Positions 52,001 through 64,000 of a stretch of 64,000 nt of DNA are shown piece after piece (position 1 is the first letter of the stretch; every line of letters begins with the position of its first letter). The notes beneath the pieces were generated by a model. That model ran no database searches and had not been told where the DNA came from. It saw nothing but the letters and a program-made list of their open reading frames with translations. The translations under genes and the position numbers were made by a program. The stretch is taken from the NCBI GenBank assembly GCA_037389465.1, contig JAZARR010000172.1:124001-188000 (forward strand), written 5' to 3'. The stretch is from Baylisascaris procyonis. Lineage: Eukaryota; Nematoda; Chromadorea; Rhabditida; Ascarididae.

Positions 52001-53515
52001 TTCACAACTGAAAACTACCCCACTTGGACAAACGATGCAACAACAGTGATAAACGATCACCCACACGATGCAGTCATAATCTTCGACGACAAAATTCAAC
52101 GTGAAACTCGGTTCAGAAAAAATCAAATGAACCGCCAGATACACCGAATGATCTCTGCATTTCTACTTCAATCGTAAAATACGAACCAATGAATGTCACC
52201 CACCTGTTCAGTCTGCCTGTCGAGACCATCAGCCAACGATGGAGGATTCTCCAATTTTGCAAGTGACTTCTCGTCCAAAGTTAACAGCCACTTTTCTGCC
52301 GAAATATTAATGCTCGAGTACAACCTTAAAAAGACACATTAGCTAGCAAGAATTGAGCACTTTATCCACTCAATTCACTTCACTTCGTTCTTTTCTCAAC
52401 TAATGCATGCAGAATGCCAATTTAACATGCTGTTTTTCATCAAGGGGATGTAACAAAGTATAAGGTAAGGTATGTAAGATAACCTGGCCGTAGGCTATCA
52501 ATCCATCTGCAGTTGTAGTCGACAAAAAATGCTATTTATAAGTAGATGACTCGATAATGCAAAGGCGGCCGAAAATTCTCTCATAGCTTTTATTTTCAGC
52601 GGTGACAATTGGATAAAACTGGTTACAACTTGCTGCTTGTTAAGTTTTCCTATGATACATAACCTCGCCGTTATGTTGCCGGCTTCGCTTCAGCTAGAAT
52701 CACACCGCGAGAATATTTGGATGTAAGCCCCTAAGCGACGACTCATTACAATTTTCTGACCAGTAAAACATCCCATTCATACACATCAACTGCTTTATGC
52801 TAACCATGCACTTCAATACACTTGTGATCATAACATGGTGCTTGGAACGACTATTTATCTGCAACATGATTCAGTAACAAACTAACATCAAAGAGGGGTG
52901 GTAACTGGGCGAGAGAACAGTATCCGACTGCAGCTGGACTGATAGTAAGATACCCCTACCTAAAACAGTTGCAAAGAAAGTAGTCATCAACGTTTGCAAA
53001 TTGAACTGCGACGCGTACTTTATGGCTTTTTCTTTCTCGTTCTGACTCAGCGTTCGGCTAGTTCCGCAGATGAAGAATCACGTGGCTGCTTTTTGTTTAC
53101 GTATGGTGAAATAATCAAAAGATGAAGTGATCAAAATTCAACAGCACATATCCATCAGTCACCCTAATACATTCTTCCTTTGCTTTTTCAAACGGAGGGC
53201 AACTCTCCAACTCAATCTGTTTACCTCGAAGCTGTGTTGCGACTATCTTCCTATTTGTGAAAATGTTTGTTGCCTTTATTCAAGGCAACCGAATTATCAT
53301 AAGAAATAAAAATGATGTTGAACACACCTTCTTTGACCGAAGCTGCTTGGCTTGATCTTCAAATTCTCAGTCGTTTTTTCCGGCGGTTCGTCAACAGCTT
53401 CCTTTTCACGTGGATGCCCATTCGTGCTCACTGCTTTACGATGTGGCTGATCGGTGAGCGTTGAAGCCGACGATGCCTTCGATATGACACCCGCCAACAC
53501 ATCGTTCTTGGTCAT
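34042..53515 (-). CDS. cyl-1: cyclin L (transcription/splicing cyclin with RS domain)
   Basis: Eleven exons, 535 residues, all in phase: 53515-53328, 52324-52204, 51603-51466, 48728-48604, 39160-38978, 38282-38183, 37101-36988, 36211-35995, 35719-35608, 35356-35155, 34149-34042 (TAG). Cyclin L pairs with CDK10/11-type kinases and acts on RNA polymerase II transcription and pre-mRNA splicing in nuclear speckles. The N-terminus is Ser/Thr-rich. Family blocks follow in order: RLYS start, [76 protein letters not shown] and LYTRAR (residues ~90-325, two cyclin boxes). A charged coiled segment follows, then an Arg/Ser region (about 396-500) with [13 protein letters not shown] and [11 protein letters not shown], as in cyclin L but not other cyclins. 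Three introns use AAG or GAG acceptors. Length equals the human protein (526). The first ATG and the GAG acceptor at 35356 are the least certain points. Confidence 0.93.
39161..48603 (-). other. cyl-1: 9.4-kb intron of cyclin L
   Basis: Lies between exons 4 and 5. The plus strand is visibly A/C-rich throughout, as in the other cyclin L introns. Open frames at 40319-40681 (minus, hydrophobic), 41589-42046 and 42108-42573 have no recognised similarity or joined splice structure. A GC-richer patch occurs at about 41.6-42.4 kb. Short AT-rich repeats containing ACAAAATCA recur near 44935-44988. Confidence 0.6.
49034..49511. repeat. 239-bp tandem duplication, near-identical
   Basis: Two copies, 49034-49272 and 49273-49511, are the same apart from about one base (CGCCTCG versus CGCTTCG). 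It lies in intron 3 of cyclin L. A weaker related fragment with CGTCGTGCCCTAAAACAA is just upstream near 48967. Confidence 0.95.
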
Positions 53516-54816
53516 TCCTAACTGCAATGATTTGCTCCTTAACCCAGATAGTTACCTTAGTAATGATATGCTAACGTAGAGACCTCATCACATGGAACTG
53601 TTTCTACGCGAAACAACACACTGTAATGGAAAATATCGTGTGGCTGATAAGACATCAGTCCGTGCATTTTAACAGTTTAATCGTCCATCGATTACAATGT
53701 TTCACCTAAAAAACAACCATACAGACAGATCTTCATTTAAACGCAGAACAATCAAACGACATGCTTCATGACCGTTTCCCCACTCACTCCTCTTGGTAAA
53801 ACGAATGCAGACGAAGAGGATGGAAAACAGCTAATATGCAAATTAACATGCACAATAAAGATAGCTTTGGAGAGAATATTTTCCACATCAATGAACGAAA
53901 TGATTGGACATGCTCGATATGAAATGTAAAGATGGTTTCTCACAGCGTTACGAAAGCAAACATCACACCTGAAATTAGAAACAACTTCAGCCTTCGGCGG
54001 CCGCGACAGTGGCGAAATAAAAGCACGATCGCAACGGAGACGAGAACCATGGTAACAAGGGAACGGTCAAGCATATGCCCCACCTTAGCCCACTCGTGCT
54101 TTGCGACATCAAGCCTTCACTCCCTCCTTCGGAACATAATCTACCTCTCATACACTGGGATTCACAACGAGTTTGTGCTCGATGGTGTGTGAAATGAGCA
54201 GGGAAAAGAGATGCTAAACATGGAATGCAACTAAAAAGTTTGGATGCATCTGTTCTCAAATACGTCCTATCACTGCAAGCAAACGCATCAGAGTCCCCCC
54301 CCCCTTTCGTCCCTTAGAACTTCTCTTGTTTCAACCTTCAGCTGATGCTTCTGGAAGGACTCTTTTGATAGCGTTACTTCTATCAAAACTATGCAACACG
54401 GTCATTATTACGCCTTGCTAGTCGAGCATGTCCTTATCAAAGATTACAGCAAGGTTACTTCTTTGAATTCTAATCACTTCGCATTTTAGTGTAGCAGTGA
54501 TGTCTGAAATGAGGGGAATATGGTTATGGGTCGTCATAGGCCAATAAAAGGATAGGGCGCGAATTCAATCCCAAAAAATGCATCCGCTTCACTAGGACGT
54601 GTTTTACCTTTCACGACCATACTATTTCCACTTTTGGCAACTAAACAACATATATTTACGTGATTTGCAATAAACAAAGCGATGCATATTAATAATACTT
54701 GAGACAATAATAATAAATATCTTTATTTATAATATACGACTAAAAAAGTATGGATTCACACATCCAATAGAGTAAACATACAGGGAAGCAATAAAATATA
54801 TATAAGTATAAACATT
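53516..54816. other. 5' flank of cyclin L; no clear gene
   Basis: Upstream of the first cyclin L coding exon. The A/C-rich character of the plus strand continues to about 54.3 kb, suggesting that cyclin L transcription starts well upstream. A GC-rich patch around 53.98-54.2 kb could be promoter or 5' UTR. No TATA box or firm start is recognised. Confidence 0.35.
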
Positions 54817-55083
54817 GCACCATTTAAGGACCCAAAAGGTGGTCAAAGAAAACAAAGACCCGAGATTATGAGGAATAGAGACTATAATGTCGAACATCAC
54901 CCTCTACAAATCGAAAGGAAATCAACTAATCGAACTGATGTGCTCAACTCTTTTGCTTATCGTGTTGTTCCCATCTGGAACTGTTTACCATATGATGTGG
55001 TAATGGCGGGTAATTTGTCATGATTTAAGAGAAGTTTGTGGCAGTGTGATCTGTCGATGCGTCTCATATCAGTTATGACCTAA
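54817..55083 (+). mobile_element. remnant of non-LTR retrotransposon (LINE) reverse transcriptase, C-terminus
   Basis: The translated plus strand shows the typical LINE (CR1/Rex1/RTE-like) C-terminal end, R-x5-N-x-F-x-Y-R-V-V-x-x-W-N-x-L-P-x-x-V-V, with FAYRVVPIWNCLPYDVV followed by FKRSLWQCDL. A TGA at 55021 interrupts the frame before the final TAA at 55081, so it is a dead 5'-truncated copy. ATC and ATT simple repeats follow, as at many LINE 3' ends. Confidence 0.75.
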
Positions 55084-55276
55084 TCATCATCATCATACAT
55101 ATTACTCGTCACGTATATATTATCTTCTCAACTGATCTCCAATATTTGTTCCCACTATCCTTTTGGGTTTTCAAAAACATGGCTATGTGCAACGCTGGTA
55201 TTACACATGTTATGTTTGTCTCTATATATAATATTGTGCATGTGATTCCATGCTTTCTTCATTATACGAATAAAGA

Positions 55277-55294
55277 CTATTATTATTATTATTA

Positions 55295-55337
<43 letters not shown>

Positions 55338-55395
55338 TGTTATCATTATTATTGTTATCATTATTATTATTATTACTATTATTATTATTATTATC
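55277..55395. repeat. (ATT)n microsatellite, probable LINE tail
   Basis: About 40 ATT units with scattered ATC/ACT/GTT interruptions. It begins just after CGAATAAAGACT, a polyadenylation-like signal, and 200 bases after the LINE remnant in the same orientation. Confidence 0.9.
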
Positions 55396-55539
55396 AATGT
55401 TTTCAAGCAGTCGCGTGGAACAATCCTGCAATACGCATATTCGCGGAGTTTCTGATGCCCTACAACATGCTTGAACTCCAATAAATAAGAGGATTCAAAT
55501 TCCTCGTATTTAGATGTCAAAAATGCACAAGTTTTTTAG

Positions 55540-55796
55540 AACAAAAGTTGACTACATTAGACCTTAGAAAGCTTATTTCTAGCTTACGAGTTAAATGGGT
55601 GGAATTAGAAGATGGCCTAAAAGTCAACGACCCCTCGCTATCTTTCATTTTAGCATACGGATCTAGGAAAGCCAGAAAAATTTCTTCAGAGGATTCTAAA
55701 TTACCGTTATTCTCATATGAGATGGCGTCGATGAAGAGGCAACAAAATAACGACCGCTCACCACAACAACGAACGCAAAAACATTACACTTTTTAA
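55540..55796 (+). CDS. candidate terminal exon, unidentified
   Basis: After an acceptor GTTTTTTAG at 55539 a frame stays open for 85 codons to a TAA at 55796, unusually long for this AT content. It includes LISSLRVKWVELEDGLKV and a Lys/Gln/Arg-rich end, and an AATAAA follows at about 55825. No upstream exon or known family was found, so this may be chance. Confidence 0.3.
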
Positions 55797-55825
55797 CATC
55801 GAAAAAATAGTGAATGTAAAAATAA

Positions 55826-58162
55826 TAAAGCGTTGCTTAGCAACTGAAATGATATTAAACTTTCATCGAGAAAATATCACAACAATTCATAAATGCCAAG
55901 TCACGCGATAATTACCGAACAATGCGACGCGACGCGTGTAACCGGCGCATGCGTCCCCCTTTTTTCATGAACGATGCGTTAAATCCTATATAAAGTATCA
56001 ATCGTTTGTGACGATTGGAATTTTTTGCGAGAAAAAAGAAAACCTTCGCACCACAAGCAAATCATCACCCCTCCCCCCAATTAAATCGGGTAATTGTTTT
56101 CAGTTTTTTTCCCGGAAGAGCGTGATTTTTCTTCGGTATAGATTTATTCACCCGTGGCTGCATCTCTCACATTTTCTCTCAATTCCTGGCAGATCTTTCT
56201 ATATTACCTTGATAATTTCTCATTATGCTTCGCTAACGATGTAGACTACTCAGCCAATGCTCTCTCTCATCCCAAATCATCTCTTCACCTCTTTTCCGTC
56301 TCTCAATCCACGCACTTCTTGCTGACTTCTCTTCTGCTCGAGCAATCTTTTACGCCCTGGGTGAATAAATTTATCAAAGCTTTTTCTATTGGCATCCTGT
56401 TTTCGAAATTGTTATAGGCGATGATCCCGAAACGATTAAAACGCCGCGAATTCAAAACGGTCATTTCGGTTGCCATGTTAACGGTGAATAATTGAGAATT
56501 CGCGATCGTTTCATCGATGAACTCATTAGTACTCCTCATATGCTCATATTTACATGTGCATCCTCTACGCATTGAATTATATCATGACAAGCTTCCAAAA
56601 AAGTTAATCCTATTTCCTCGTTTATAAGGTGTTTTATCTGTTAAGAAATCTTCCTCGAATGTTGTGGATGCTATAAATCTAGGGCTTATAAATGAAGGGG
56701 GACGGTAGTTTATTCATTTATTGCTCGTAGTAATCGAAAGAACTCATCTATACAAAGTGAGAGCAAAACATAGAGTTGTGTATTTGCGTGGATTGTCTCA
56801 ACGAAAAAACTCGCAGATTGAATATCTCTCATTATTCGTCGTTCAACGATTAAATCCTTTCGATCTTTCATCAACAATGAACTCTTAATAGTTATTAACT
56901 TTATAGGTCAACATTGTTCTCTTCAAATATTTATTCCACAAATATATTGTCGTTTATATTTTATACAATTCGTCGCTAAGTTCTCTCTTTTTTTTCGATA
57001 TTTTGTAATCACCATCAATTTCGCTCGTTATACCGTTTTTATAGTTTTCGTCCATATCGCTAAATGATACGATAGCGATTCTTATCGCTACATCTAAACT
57101 CTGCTTTATTTCATTTATTATTTTTATATGCAAAACGTCTCATTACGATCTCTTTACAATTTGTGACTGCAATTTGCATAAATAAATTCCTCTAATTTGA
57201 TTATTATCATTGGCTATCATTTAATGATAAGAAATCACCTCAATAAAAAAAGAGTTTCAGTGGTTTTTACGAGAAAATGAAATCGTATGATACACATTGG
57301 CGATCAATAATCGATCGAGCATTTTACAAATTACTATAGTTTATGGATAAATTATTGCATTTGCATTTTCCATCTCGGATAACCTATATGTGCGCAAATC
57401 CCGTCCATTCTTTCATATTACTTTCCCTATTCCATAATAGCACTATCTGTTGGTTTCATTTCTGTTGCTTATAAGCGGTTGTTTATTCAACGAATAAAAC
57501 CTGCTGTGTAGTGATGAAATGTGTTGTGTAATGGATATTACAACGATTTGACTGATTAAGATAGAGAGAGTCGGAATTATTTAACACAGAATTTTTGGTA
57601 AATTTTCCACGAGTATCTCGAGTGCGATTGTGAAGAAACTTTCATAAGATTTCCTAGAAGAAGTTTAACCGAAATCGCTTTAGCAATATTTAGATGTTAT
57701 TGTTGATGAATATCAAATGCTCGACGATAGAATTATATTTGTCAGAATCTGTCAAAAGATAATTTTAATTTTCATAGAAGATCATTGAGTACAACTAGAA
57801 CAGTTTCCACTCACAGACTGGGAATTTATAAACCCAAGATATTTTCCTAATTGTTGAAGAAATCACTTTTGGCTTATTTCATAACTCCGTCTTGTGCGGC
57901 TAAAAATCCATCTTTGTTGAGTGAAGATATCCCAATCATCCAATTCATCGTTTCTACTCCCTTTCCCCTCCCCTCACCTTCAGTCTCTCCTCGTTCCCCA
58001 CTCCCGCTCCGCGGTCCTGTCGAAATCTCACGTGCAATTGAGTCACATTATAAGCGTTATGTGTGATGAAACCTAACGAGCGTTTTTCTCTACAATTGTT
58101 CGCTGAAAGAAGTAAATAGAAATATTTCCTGCATATATAAATAAGTTTTCATTGCAGGTGTT
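55826..58162. other. Intergenic region upstream of nephrocystin-4; nothing recognised
   Basis: Open frames at 56.0-56.4 and 57.85-58.07 kb have no motif or splice support. A 7-bp hairpin (TAGCGAT/ATCGCTA) at 57073-57090 is likely chance. Confidence 0.4.
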
Positions 58163-61100
58163 ATGGCCACTTCGGGGTGGTATCAGCTGATGCAGCTGAC
58201 TCGTTGTGTACCCACCAGACGTTCACCACCCCCTCGTCCCGATACCACATCCCCCTATGCACTCGCAATACGTTATGCAGAGTTTACAAACGTATGTATT
58301 TGAGAAAGCTCAAAGAAATCTATTTCATTTTTTTCTTATGAGTGTTAAGTCGATACTGACGTGGAAGAATGTCGAACACCTGGCGGTGGGAATATTCAAG
58401 ATTTTCGCCAGCTAATGTTGTCAGGAAAATGTGCGTCGTCCACAGCGAAATGAGAGGAGGGTTGTATTTATATATTCCAGTGATGGAGATTCCTTGATAT
58501 TATACAAAATGAGCTATGCTAAGAAGAGTGGAGTTCATAAAAATTAGAGAGAATTATTTCCGAAATTAATATAGAACATAAATGCATCACTGCATTACTC
58601 ATGAACATCCTTGAATAAACATTTTCCTTGTCAAGCCATCCACTGACAATATTATACACTACCAGCCTTTCACTGTTGAAAGGATATATGGTTTGTTTTA
58701 TGAAAAAGGAATCTCTTCATCAACTACTTCCACTTTTATGTTAGCACTCTTCTAAGTTTGTTTAATATGCATTCATTAAAACTTTCACTTCGGTGCTGGT
58801 TGCATAGCTGCAAAAGACTGTGGTAGAGAGAAACATCTTATGGAAATCGGTATATCCATTGAAAGCATCGAAGAGTTGTTCGATAATCGCCGTGTCTGAT
58901 GGCTCACAGAAATTCAGAATATTTCAGTTCCGCCGAAAATTTCAGTAAAATAGCATCGAACATCATAGAATAGAACAATTGCTTGGCAGGTTTCAATGAA
59001 TATGTCGTAATGAAATAGTCTTAGTTAATCTTTAATAAATTTTTTCAACAATCGGCTCTAAAATGAATTTTCTTCTTATGGAAATTTATAGCAATTGGAC
59101 AGAGAAAAGCTGCATGAGAGAGCATTTTGATGTTGTCGTGATATTTGATTGGTTTTTAGTATTAAATTATAAAAAGCAATTGTCTTATAATCCTTGCTAT
59201 TTATGCATCTTTCTTTTTTATCATTTCCGTTTTCTTTTCGACTTTCAATGAACTACATTTCGTAATTCTTAAAATCAACTTCACATAAATTAGTTCACGT
59301 AAATGAGCGAAATTCCGTTCCAATGGAAAAATTTTTCGCTCATATTTTGAAAATTTCTTCCGTTAAACCGAAATCATGATTAAATTCAATTTGTGAACTT
59401 CACTGAAGAAATATATTTGTAGTGTTTGGAATATGAATGTTCACATGTTCAAATTAATATAAATATTGATAGAGACACTTTTCACAGTTGAATTTACTCC
59501 GAATAAAAGGAATTGCCCTGTGGCGATTTGTTAAACAATTGCAGCTAAAACTTGGTGTCTATTATCGTCTTCATATATATTTTTACGATAAAGCCAGTAA
59601 AAGTTTTTTTGGTCGACCATATTATGGCGAATGGATTCGATCCGAAAGCAACACCATTGATCTCTCCGACGTAAGCTTTAACGTCTCTATCAAACATTTG
59701 CCACTATTATATTGGCTATCGAATCAGCGCTATGATATAACTCCGAAATTGCTAAACGAACTACAGTTTAACGCTCAAAATTGATTTCATCTGAAACAAA
59801 AATCTAAAAATAAATATTATATTTGATTCGCAAATCATGAATAAGAGCATTTGCATATGGATGCAAACATAACAATATATTCGTTGCCGATAGTGCAACA
59901 AAGACTTCCGTTTAAGAGAGGAAATGAATAATTTAAACAAATATTTCAACATAACATTTGGTTATCGATAGTAATTATGTTTTTAGGTTGTATTGCATGC
60001 GTTCCTTGAAATGGATCAACGACTGATCAGAAATAGCCAGAAGTATGGTTAATTCATAGCGCGAAAAAGGGAGTTGCTCTTTTCTGCATTCATTGGCTAG
60101 GCTGTGATTAGAGCTCAAAAACGATGAAGCTTTGATTGATGAATTCGAGCTCAATATGTCCGATGAATCCTGGAGTTCAACATGCGATAAGCAATCCAGA
60201 AAAACAATAGTGGATTCAAGCATGCAATGAGCTTTTTATGTTCTCCGATGACAAGAAAATAGAAAAGACGAAGAAGCCTAAACCGGAACTTAAATTTTTA
60301 CAGGTAATATTTTTCCATAGTCCGATAAAGGATGAGGATATTGTCATCGTCGTTGAATTGGTTGAGAGTGAGAATCCGGCCAGTGATGAAGATAATTTAT
60401 ACACATTAGCATGGACAATTACATCACTGTTTTCAATCGGGAAGCCGATCACAGACTTCAGTACAGCCGATTTTCATATGCATATTTCCAGGTGAGAAAA
60501 TAATTCGTCATCGAGAAATGAAAATCTCGATTTATTCTGCATATCTTTATTTAAATAGTGATGCAAATAATAGTTTTGTTCCTTTATTCTATTTTGCATA
60601 TTTCATTTTTCATCTGTCGACTTCTACCATATATTTTAAAATACTATTTGCATCTTCATCCGCATTTCTATCACTTTATTATTTGATTATTCCACAATTG
60701 TATAAACACTTCATATAACTGCGTTGTATTATTCGATATTTTCTAATTGATCCCTGCAACCTTATATCAATATAAAAGCGCTTGGGTAATCTTTGTTTTC
60801 ACTTTGTATGTCATATCTTAAAATCCTATATTCTTCTTATTTTTCTTTCTCATCCACGAAGTTTAAAAAATTTGAAGTCGAAAAAAGTTCAGTGATAAAT
60901 CAAAGCTTCCTTATGATAACTATAGATGTAACAACAAAGTAGTTGTTCCACTAAAAACCCTCTTTGTTTTAAATTTTTTAGTCGGTTTATGAAAGGAGCG
61001 AGCGGGTTGTTGAAATTAAAAATTTGCCAACAAGTTACGGGCCAACAAATATGAGCTGAAATTTTGAAAAGCGAGAGCTTATTAATTGCATTTTAAGGCT

Positions 61101-63493
61101 TCAGTTATATTACGGATCACCAACACTACTTTTCTTTATGTCGGATATGACACGTATGTCGGACAGTTTACGTAAAGCTGGTGGTGTTCTCGAACTTTGT
61201 CTGCAGACACATCAACGGATGATGAACGCAATCGATTTTATACCGGAATTTTGCATTGTCTCTGCACAAGAAATTATTCCCGGAATAAAAAAGCCAGAAG
61301 GTAATCCCTTTTTGTTTTTAATTTCAAAGTAAACGCTCCAACATTTTCCCTCTCTTACACACGTACCTATACAAATTCGCTTTTGGGACGTGCATTATGG
61401 AGCGAACGTCTGCGTATATTGTATGTATTTTGCATCTCTTTTGCATTTACCCGATAGTTGAACTCTGCTACCGCTGGTGTTGCGACCTTTGCTGTATGTA
61501 ATCAGCATCACAGGATGACCGATCGCACCAACTTTTGTGATTTTCCGTTTGTCGATCGATCAGCTTCTAATGGAATGACAGTTGTTTTAATGGATTTTAA
61601 AATATACTCGACGGTTTCTTTATAACCGTTCGGATCGCATTTTAGATTGAGCGAGTAAAAAGAAAAAAACATTATGTAGGTGACAGTTATGAGCGACAGA
61701 TTTAGTTAAATGGCGAATGAGTGCATTACTGCGCAAGTTTTATCGCCAGTTTGCACCTCCATTATTTGTTGACAGTTTGTGAAACTAATGTGTCTGATGA
61801 ATGTATGGTGGAAGATCGCATACTTCGCCAACTTCTCTGACGTGTTTTCCAACTTTTGCTTTATTCATGCAACCGTTTGCTTGTATCTTTTCACGCGATG
61901 CTTTGAGGAGTACTCTATGCAGCATTGACTTTAAAAGTTTATTTTTTTCAAATCAAAGTGCTATTTAAAGAAGCTTCAAGATCACTCAATGGATCATCGG
62001 TCGAATTAACGTTTTGTCCGAAGCATCGATTACGCTGATATCCATAATTAAAGGATAAAGGTCTATATAATCACATTTCAAATTTGTGCACTGTTTTTTT
62101 GCAGCAACATTCCATTATCATCTCTGAAAACATAATTCAACGGAAGTAATGTGCCGAAAATCGATGAGTGCAAAACCAGAAGTGACTGTACATTTTTAAA
62201 TTAAGGATATCCACAGTTGGTTGACGCTAATCTCGAGCCAACTTCTCCTGGCATACTCGAAGATCTTTCGGTCTCATTTGGATCACACGCCGAGAAGCTC
62301 GAAATGATGTTTATTGAATTGTTGAACAACGATCGACTTTATCGTGCAAACAAATCACCTATTGATAAGGATGTTGTACCTATGCAGGTACTCGAAAGGA
62401 GACTCAGGGTATGAATTTGTGGTGACCGATTCATCTCTTAATTAATTGACCGATTAATAATATGTGGCACTAATTTTTTCTAGATTACTGCTCTCTGTGC
62501 AAATTTGCCTACTTAAACAATAACTAGAAATTGAAAGCACCGATGTTGAGTTTGATTAGCCTCACTGTTACCGAGATATAAACGGGATAAATATTTTATT
62601 GTTATTAATGCTGCTGTTGCTATTAATTAATTAATTAATTAATTAATTAATTTGTTTGTTATTTTTTTACTACTATTGCTATTATTGTTTTTAATATTAT
62701 CACTATCGTTTACTATCGCTAAGATTGTTATTTTTCATAGTAGTAGAATTTACGTTGAGCAAATTGCGAACAAAATAGCGAATTCAATTGTTTTGGGAAT
62801 ATCGTTTAACTTTTCTAAATTTGATCATTTGCCAAATTTTATATCATGTGCTGCTTAGTCATTGTTTATCATCCAAAAAAAAAAATGGAAATTTTTTTCA
62901 AAGGTTTCTCTATTTTTTAGATCGGTGTCCACAACGGATTTACATACATCGAAGAGCCACAATGTTTTCATCTTTCCTCGCTTGATGAACATATCACCGG
63001 CACACATAGTTTAAGACGAAAAGCGCGCCCAATGTCACGTAGTAGTCTTGACCTCAGGTTAGTGCTGCTTATTTTTCTTCTTTAGTTCATGCATCAACGA
63101 ACGAATTATTTTCATGTATGATTAATCGGCGAACTTTTTTATTACCACATTTTTCAGACAATTTTAATGAAAGGTGATAGAAAGGTGGATTTCTTTTTGA
63201 GGAGAAAGATCAACGTGATTCTTTTGCTACAGATAGCGACACCAGAAATTTCTTCTGCTCTTTGAATACTATCGGGCTGTTTATTTAAAAATTTTTTGGA
63301 CCAGAAAAGTGTTCTTCAATAATAGATAATAATTTTTTTTTTTTCATAGCGGAAGTATGAATTGTGTTGCTTCAGATCTGAAGATGATACATTATTTGTA
63401 CGAAATAATGTATCACTAAAGAAACTGGTCGCTGATCCTCTCTTCGCTGTTGTTTTTGTATTGGACTATCTCGTTGGTGTCAAAGCCTATGAT
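58163..63493 (+). CDS. nphp-4: nephrocystin-4, 5' part (runs off right edge)
   Basis: Exons, all in phase: 58163-58291 (ATG after ATTGCAG), 59488-59670, 59987-60047 and 60112-60209 (both tentative), 60256-60491, 61098-61300, 62206-62408, 62921-63057, 63376-63493; 456 codons in the window. NPHP4 works with NPHP1 at the ciliary transition zone; in worms this means ciliated sensory neurons and males. Recognisable blocks in the family order: FFGRPYYGEW, ELKFLQVIFFHSP, IVIVVELVE, LQLYYGSPTLLFF, LERRLR-IGVHNGFTYIEEPQ, then SLRRKARPMSRSSLDL and DPLFAVVFVLDYLVGV. These match the N-terminal third of human NPHP4 (about 1,426 residues), so most of the gene lies beyond base 64000. Two or three introns use AAG acceptors. 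The two small acidic exons near 60.0-60.2 kb lack a human counterpart. The next exon is not in the remaining 500 bases. Confidence 0.88.
62622..62652. repeat. (TTAA)n microsatellite
   Basis: About seven and a half tandem AATT units in a nephrocystin-4 intron. Confidence 0.9.
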
Positions 63494-64000
63494 GTGAGGA
63501 CTTTAAATTTCACATTGCATTGTTCCATTATCATCGAATTAGCTATAGCTAAAAAGAAGGAAAAAAAAACTTATCCATCTGAAGACGTAGTATTGTTTTA
63601 CTGTCTTAAATAATTTTTTTTTCTCGATTTATGGGTTTGTTTGATTCCGCTTACATTGAACAGTTGAAATAATGCAGTTATTTCGTCTATGTGCCCCAGA
63701 AATTATTGATTGATTTTGGAATTCAAGCCTTCATATTTCCCACAAAACGTATGAGGAGAAGCAATGCTTATGATCGTTTTTTATCGACTGAAACTTTTGC
63801 ATTGTTGAATTATTGTTTATTTGTGTAAATTGTAGATTGATTTGTAAGTTATTAACGAATAAAACAACGTTGGTCGTTGTAAAAAATATAAAGCACATTA
63901 TGCGCCTTGTTATAGAGCATTTTATTATTTATTAAAGTGATATCTAAAACCATTTTGAATGGCGCAGATACATTAGCGCCGAAGAAGGACAAAAATTTCC
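63494..64000 (+). other. nphp-4: intron of nephrocystin-4
   Basis: After the GTGAGG donor no acceptor followed by an open phase-0 frame occurs before the window ends, except a possible start in the last 15 bases. Confidence 0.5.

Noticed and set aside
55146..55520. Open frames full of poly-Tyr, poly-Ile or poly-Asn
   Set aside because: They are translations of the ATT microsatellite on both strands, not proteins.

Overview
This is a stretch of nematode nuclear genome. It is AT-rich, its genes are split into short exons by many introns, and the recognisable proteins match nematode forms best (for example a proteasome beta-5 subunit with the nematode-style insertion after the catalytic threonine strand). 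Several introns are very small (about 46-47 bases) and intercistronic gaps look operon-like, which also fits nematodes. The species cannot be read from the sequence; a parasitic spirurid or other clade III worm is only a guess. There is no bacterial operon, CRISPR array, prophage or intact transposon.

Layout. Left end (1-10 kb): a minus-strand gene running off the left edge, with a TTF1/Reb1-like motif; a back-to-back pair of tRNA-like sequences near 3.5 kb; a minus-strand membrane-protein gene (about 5.0-6.8 kb), possibly preceded by the end of another gene; and a 21-bp minisatellite at 8.2 kb. Next, 10.4-14.6 kb on the plus strand: proteasome subunit beta-5, complete in seven exons, followed by coding-like exons of a small unidentified gene. 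At 16.7-18.3 kb on the minus strand: three modules of a secreted cysteine-rich protein. At 24.1-28.7 kb on the plus strand: a divergent PP1-family serine/threonine phosphatase.

Centre (30-54 kb, minus strand): cyclin L, complete in eleven exons over 19.5 kb including a 9.4-kb intron. Just downstream on the same strand are exons of a protein I do not recognise, perhaps in an operon with it. A 239-bp near-identical tandem duplication lies in a cyclin L intron. At 54.8-55.4 kb is the decayed 3' end of a LINE with an (ATT)n tail.

Right end (58.2-64 kb, plus strand): the 5' part of nephrocystin-4, a ciliary transition-zone protein, which runs off the right edge.

The genes are unrelated in function: proteolysis, transcription/splicing, phosphorylation signalling, cilia. 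I see no coherent new system. The most useful points are repeated use of AAG/GAG 3' splice sites, a GC-AG intron in the proteasome gene, strand base skew that follows transcription units, the palindromic tRNA-like pair, and several real-looking genes without a recognised family. Exon limits were set by hand from splice signals and reading phase, so they are predictions.
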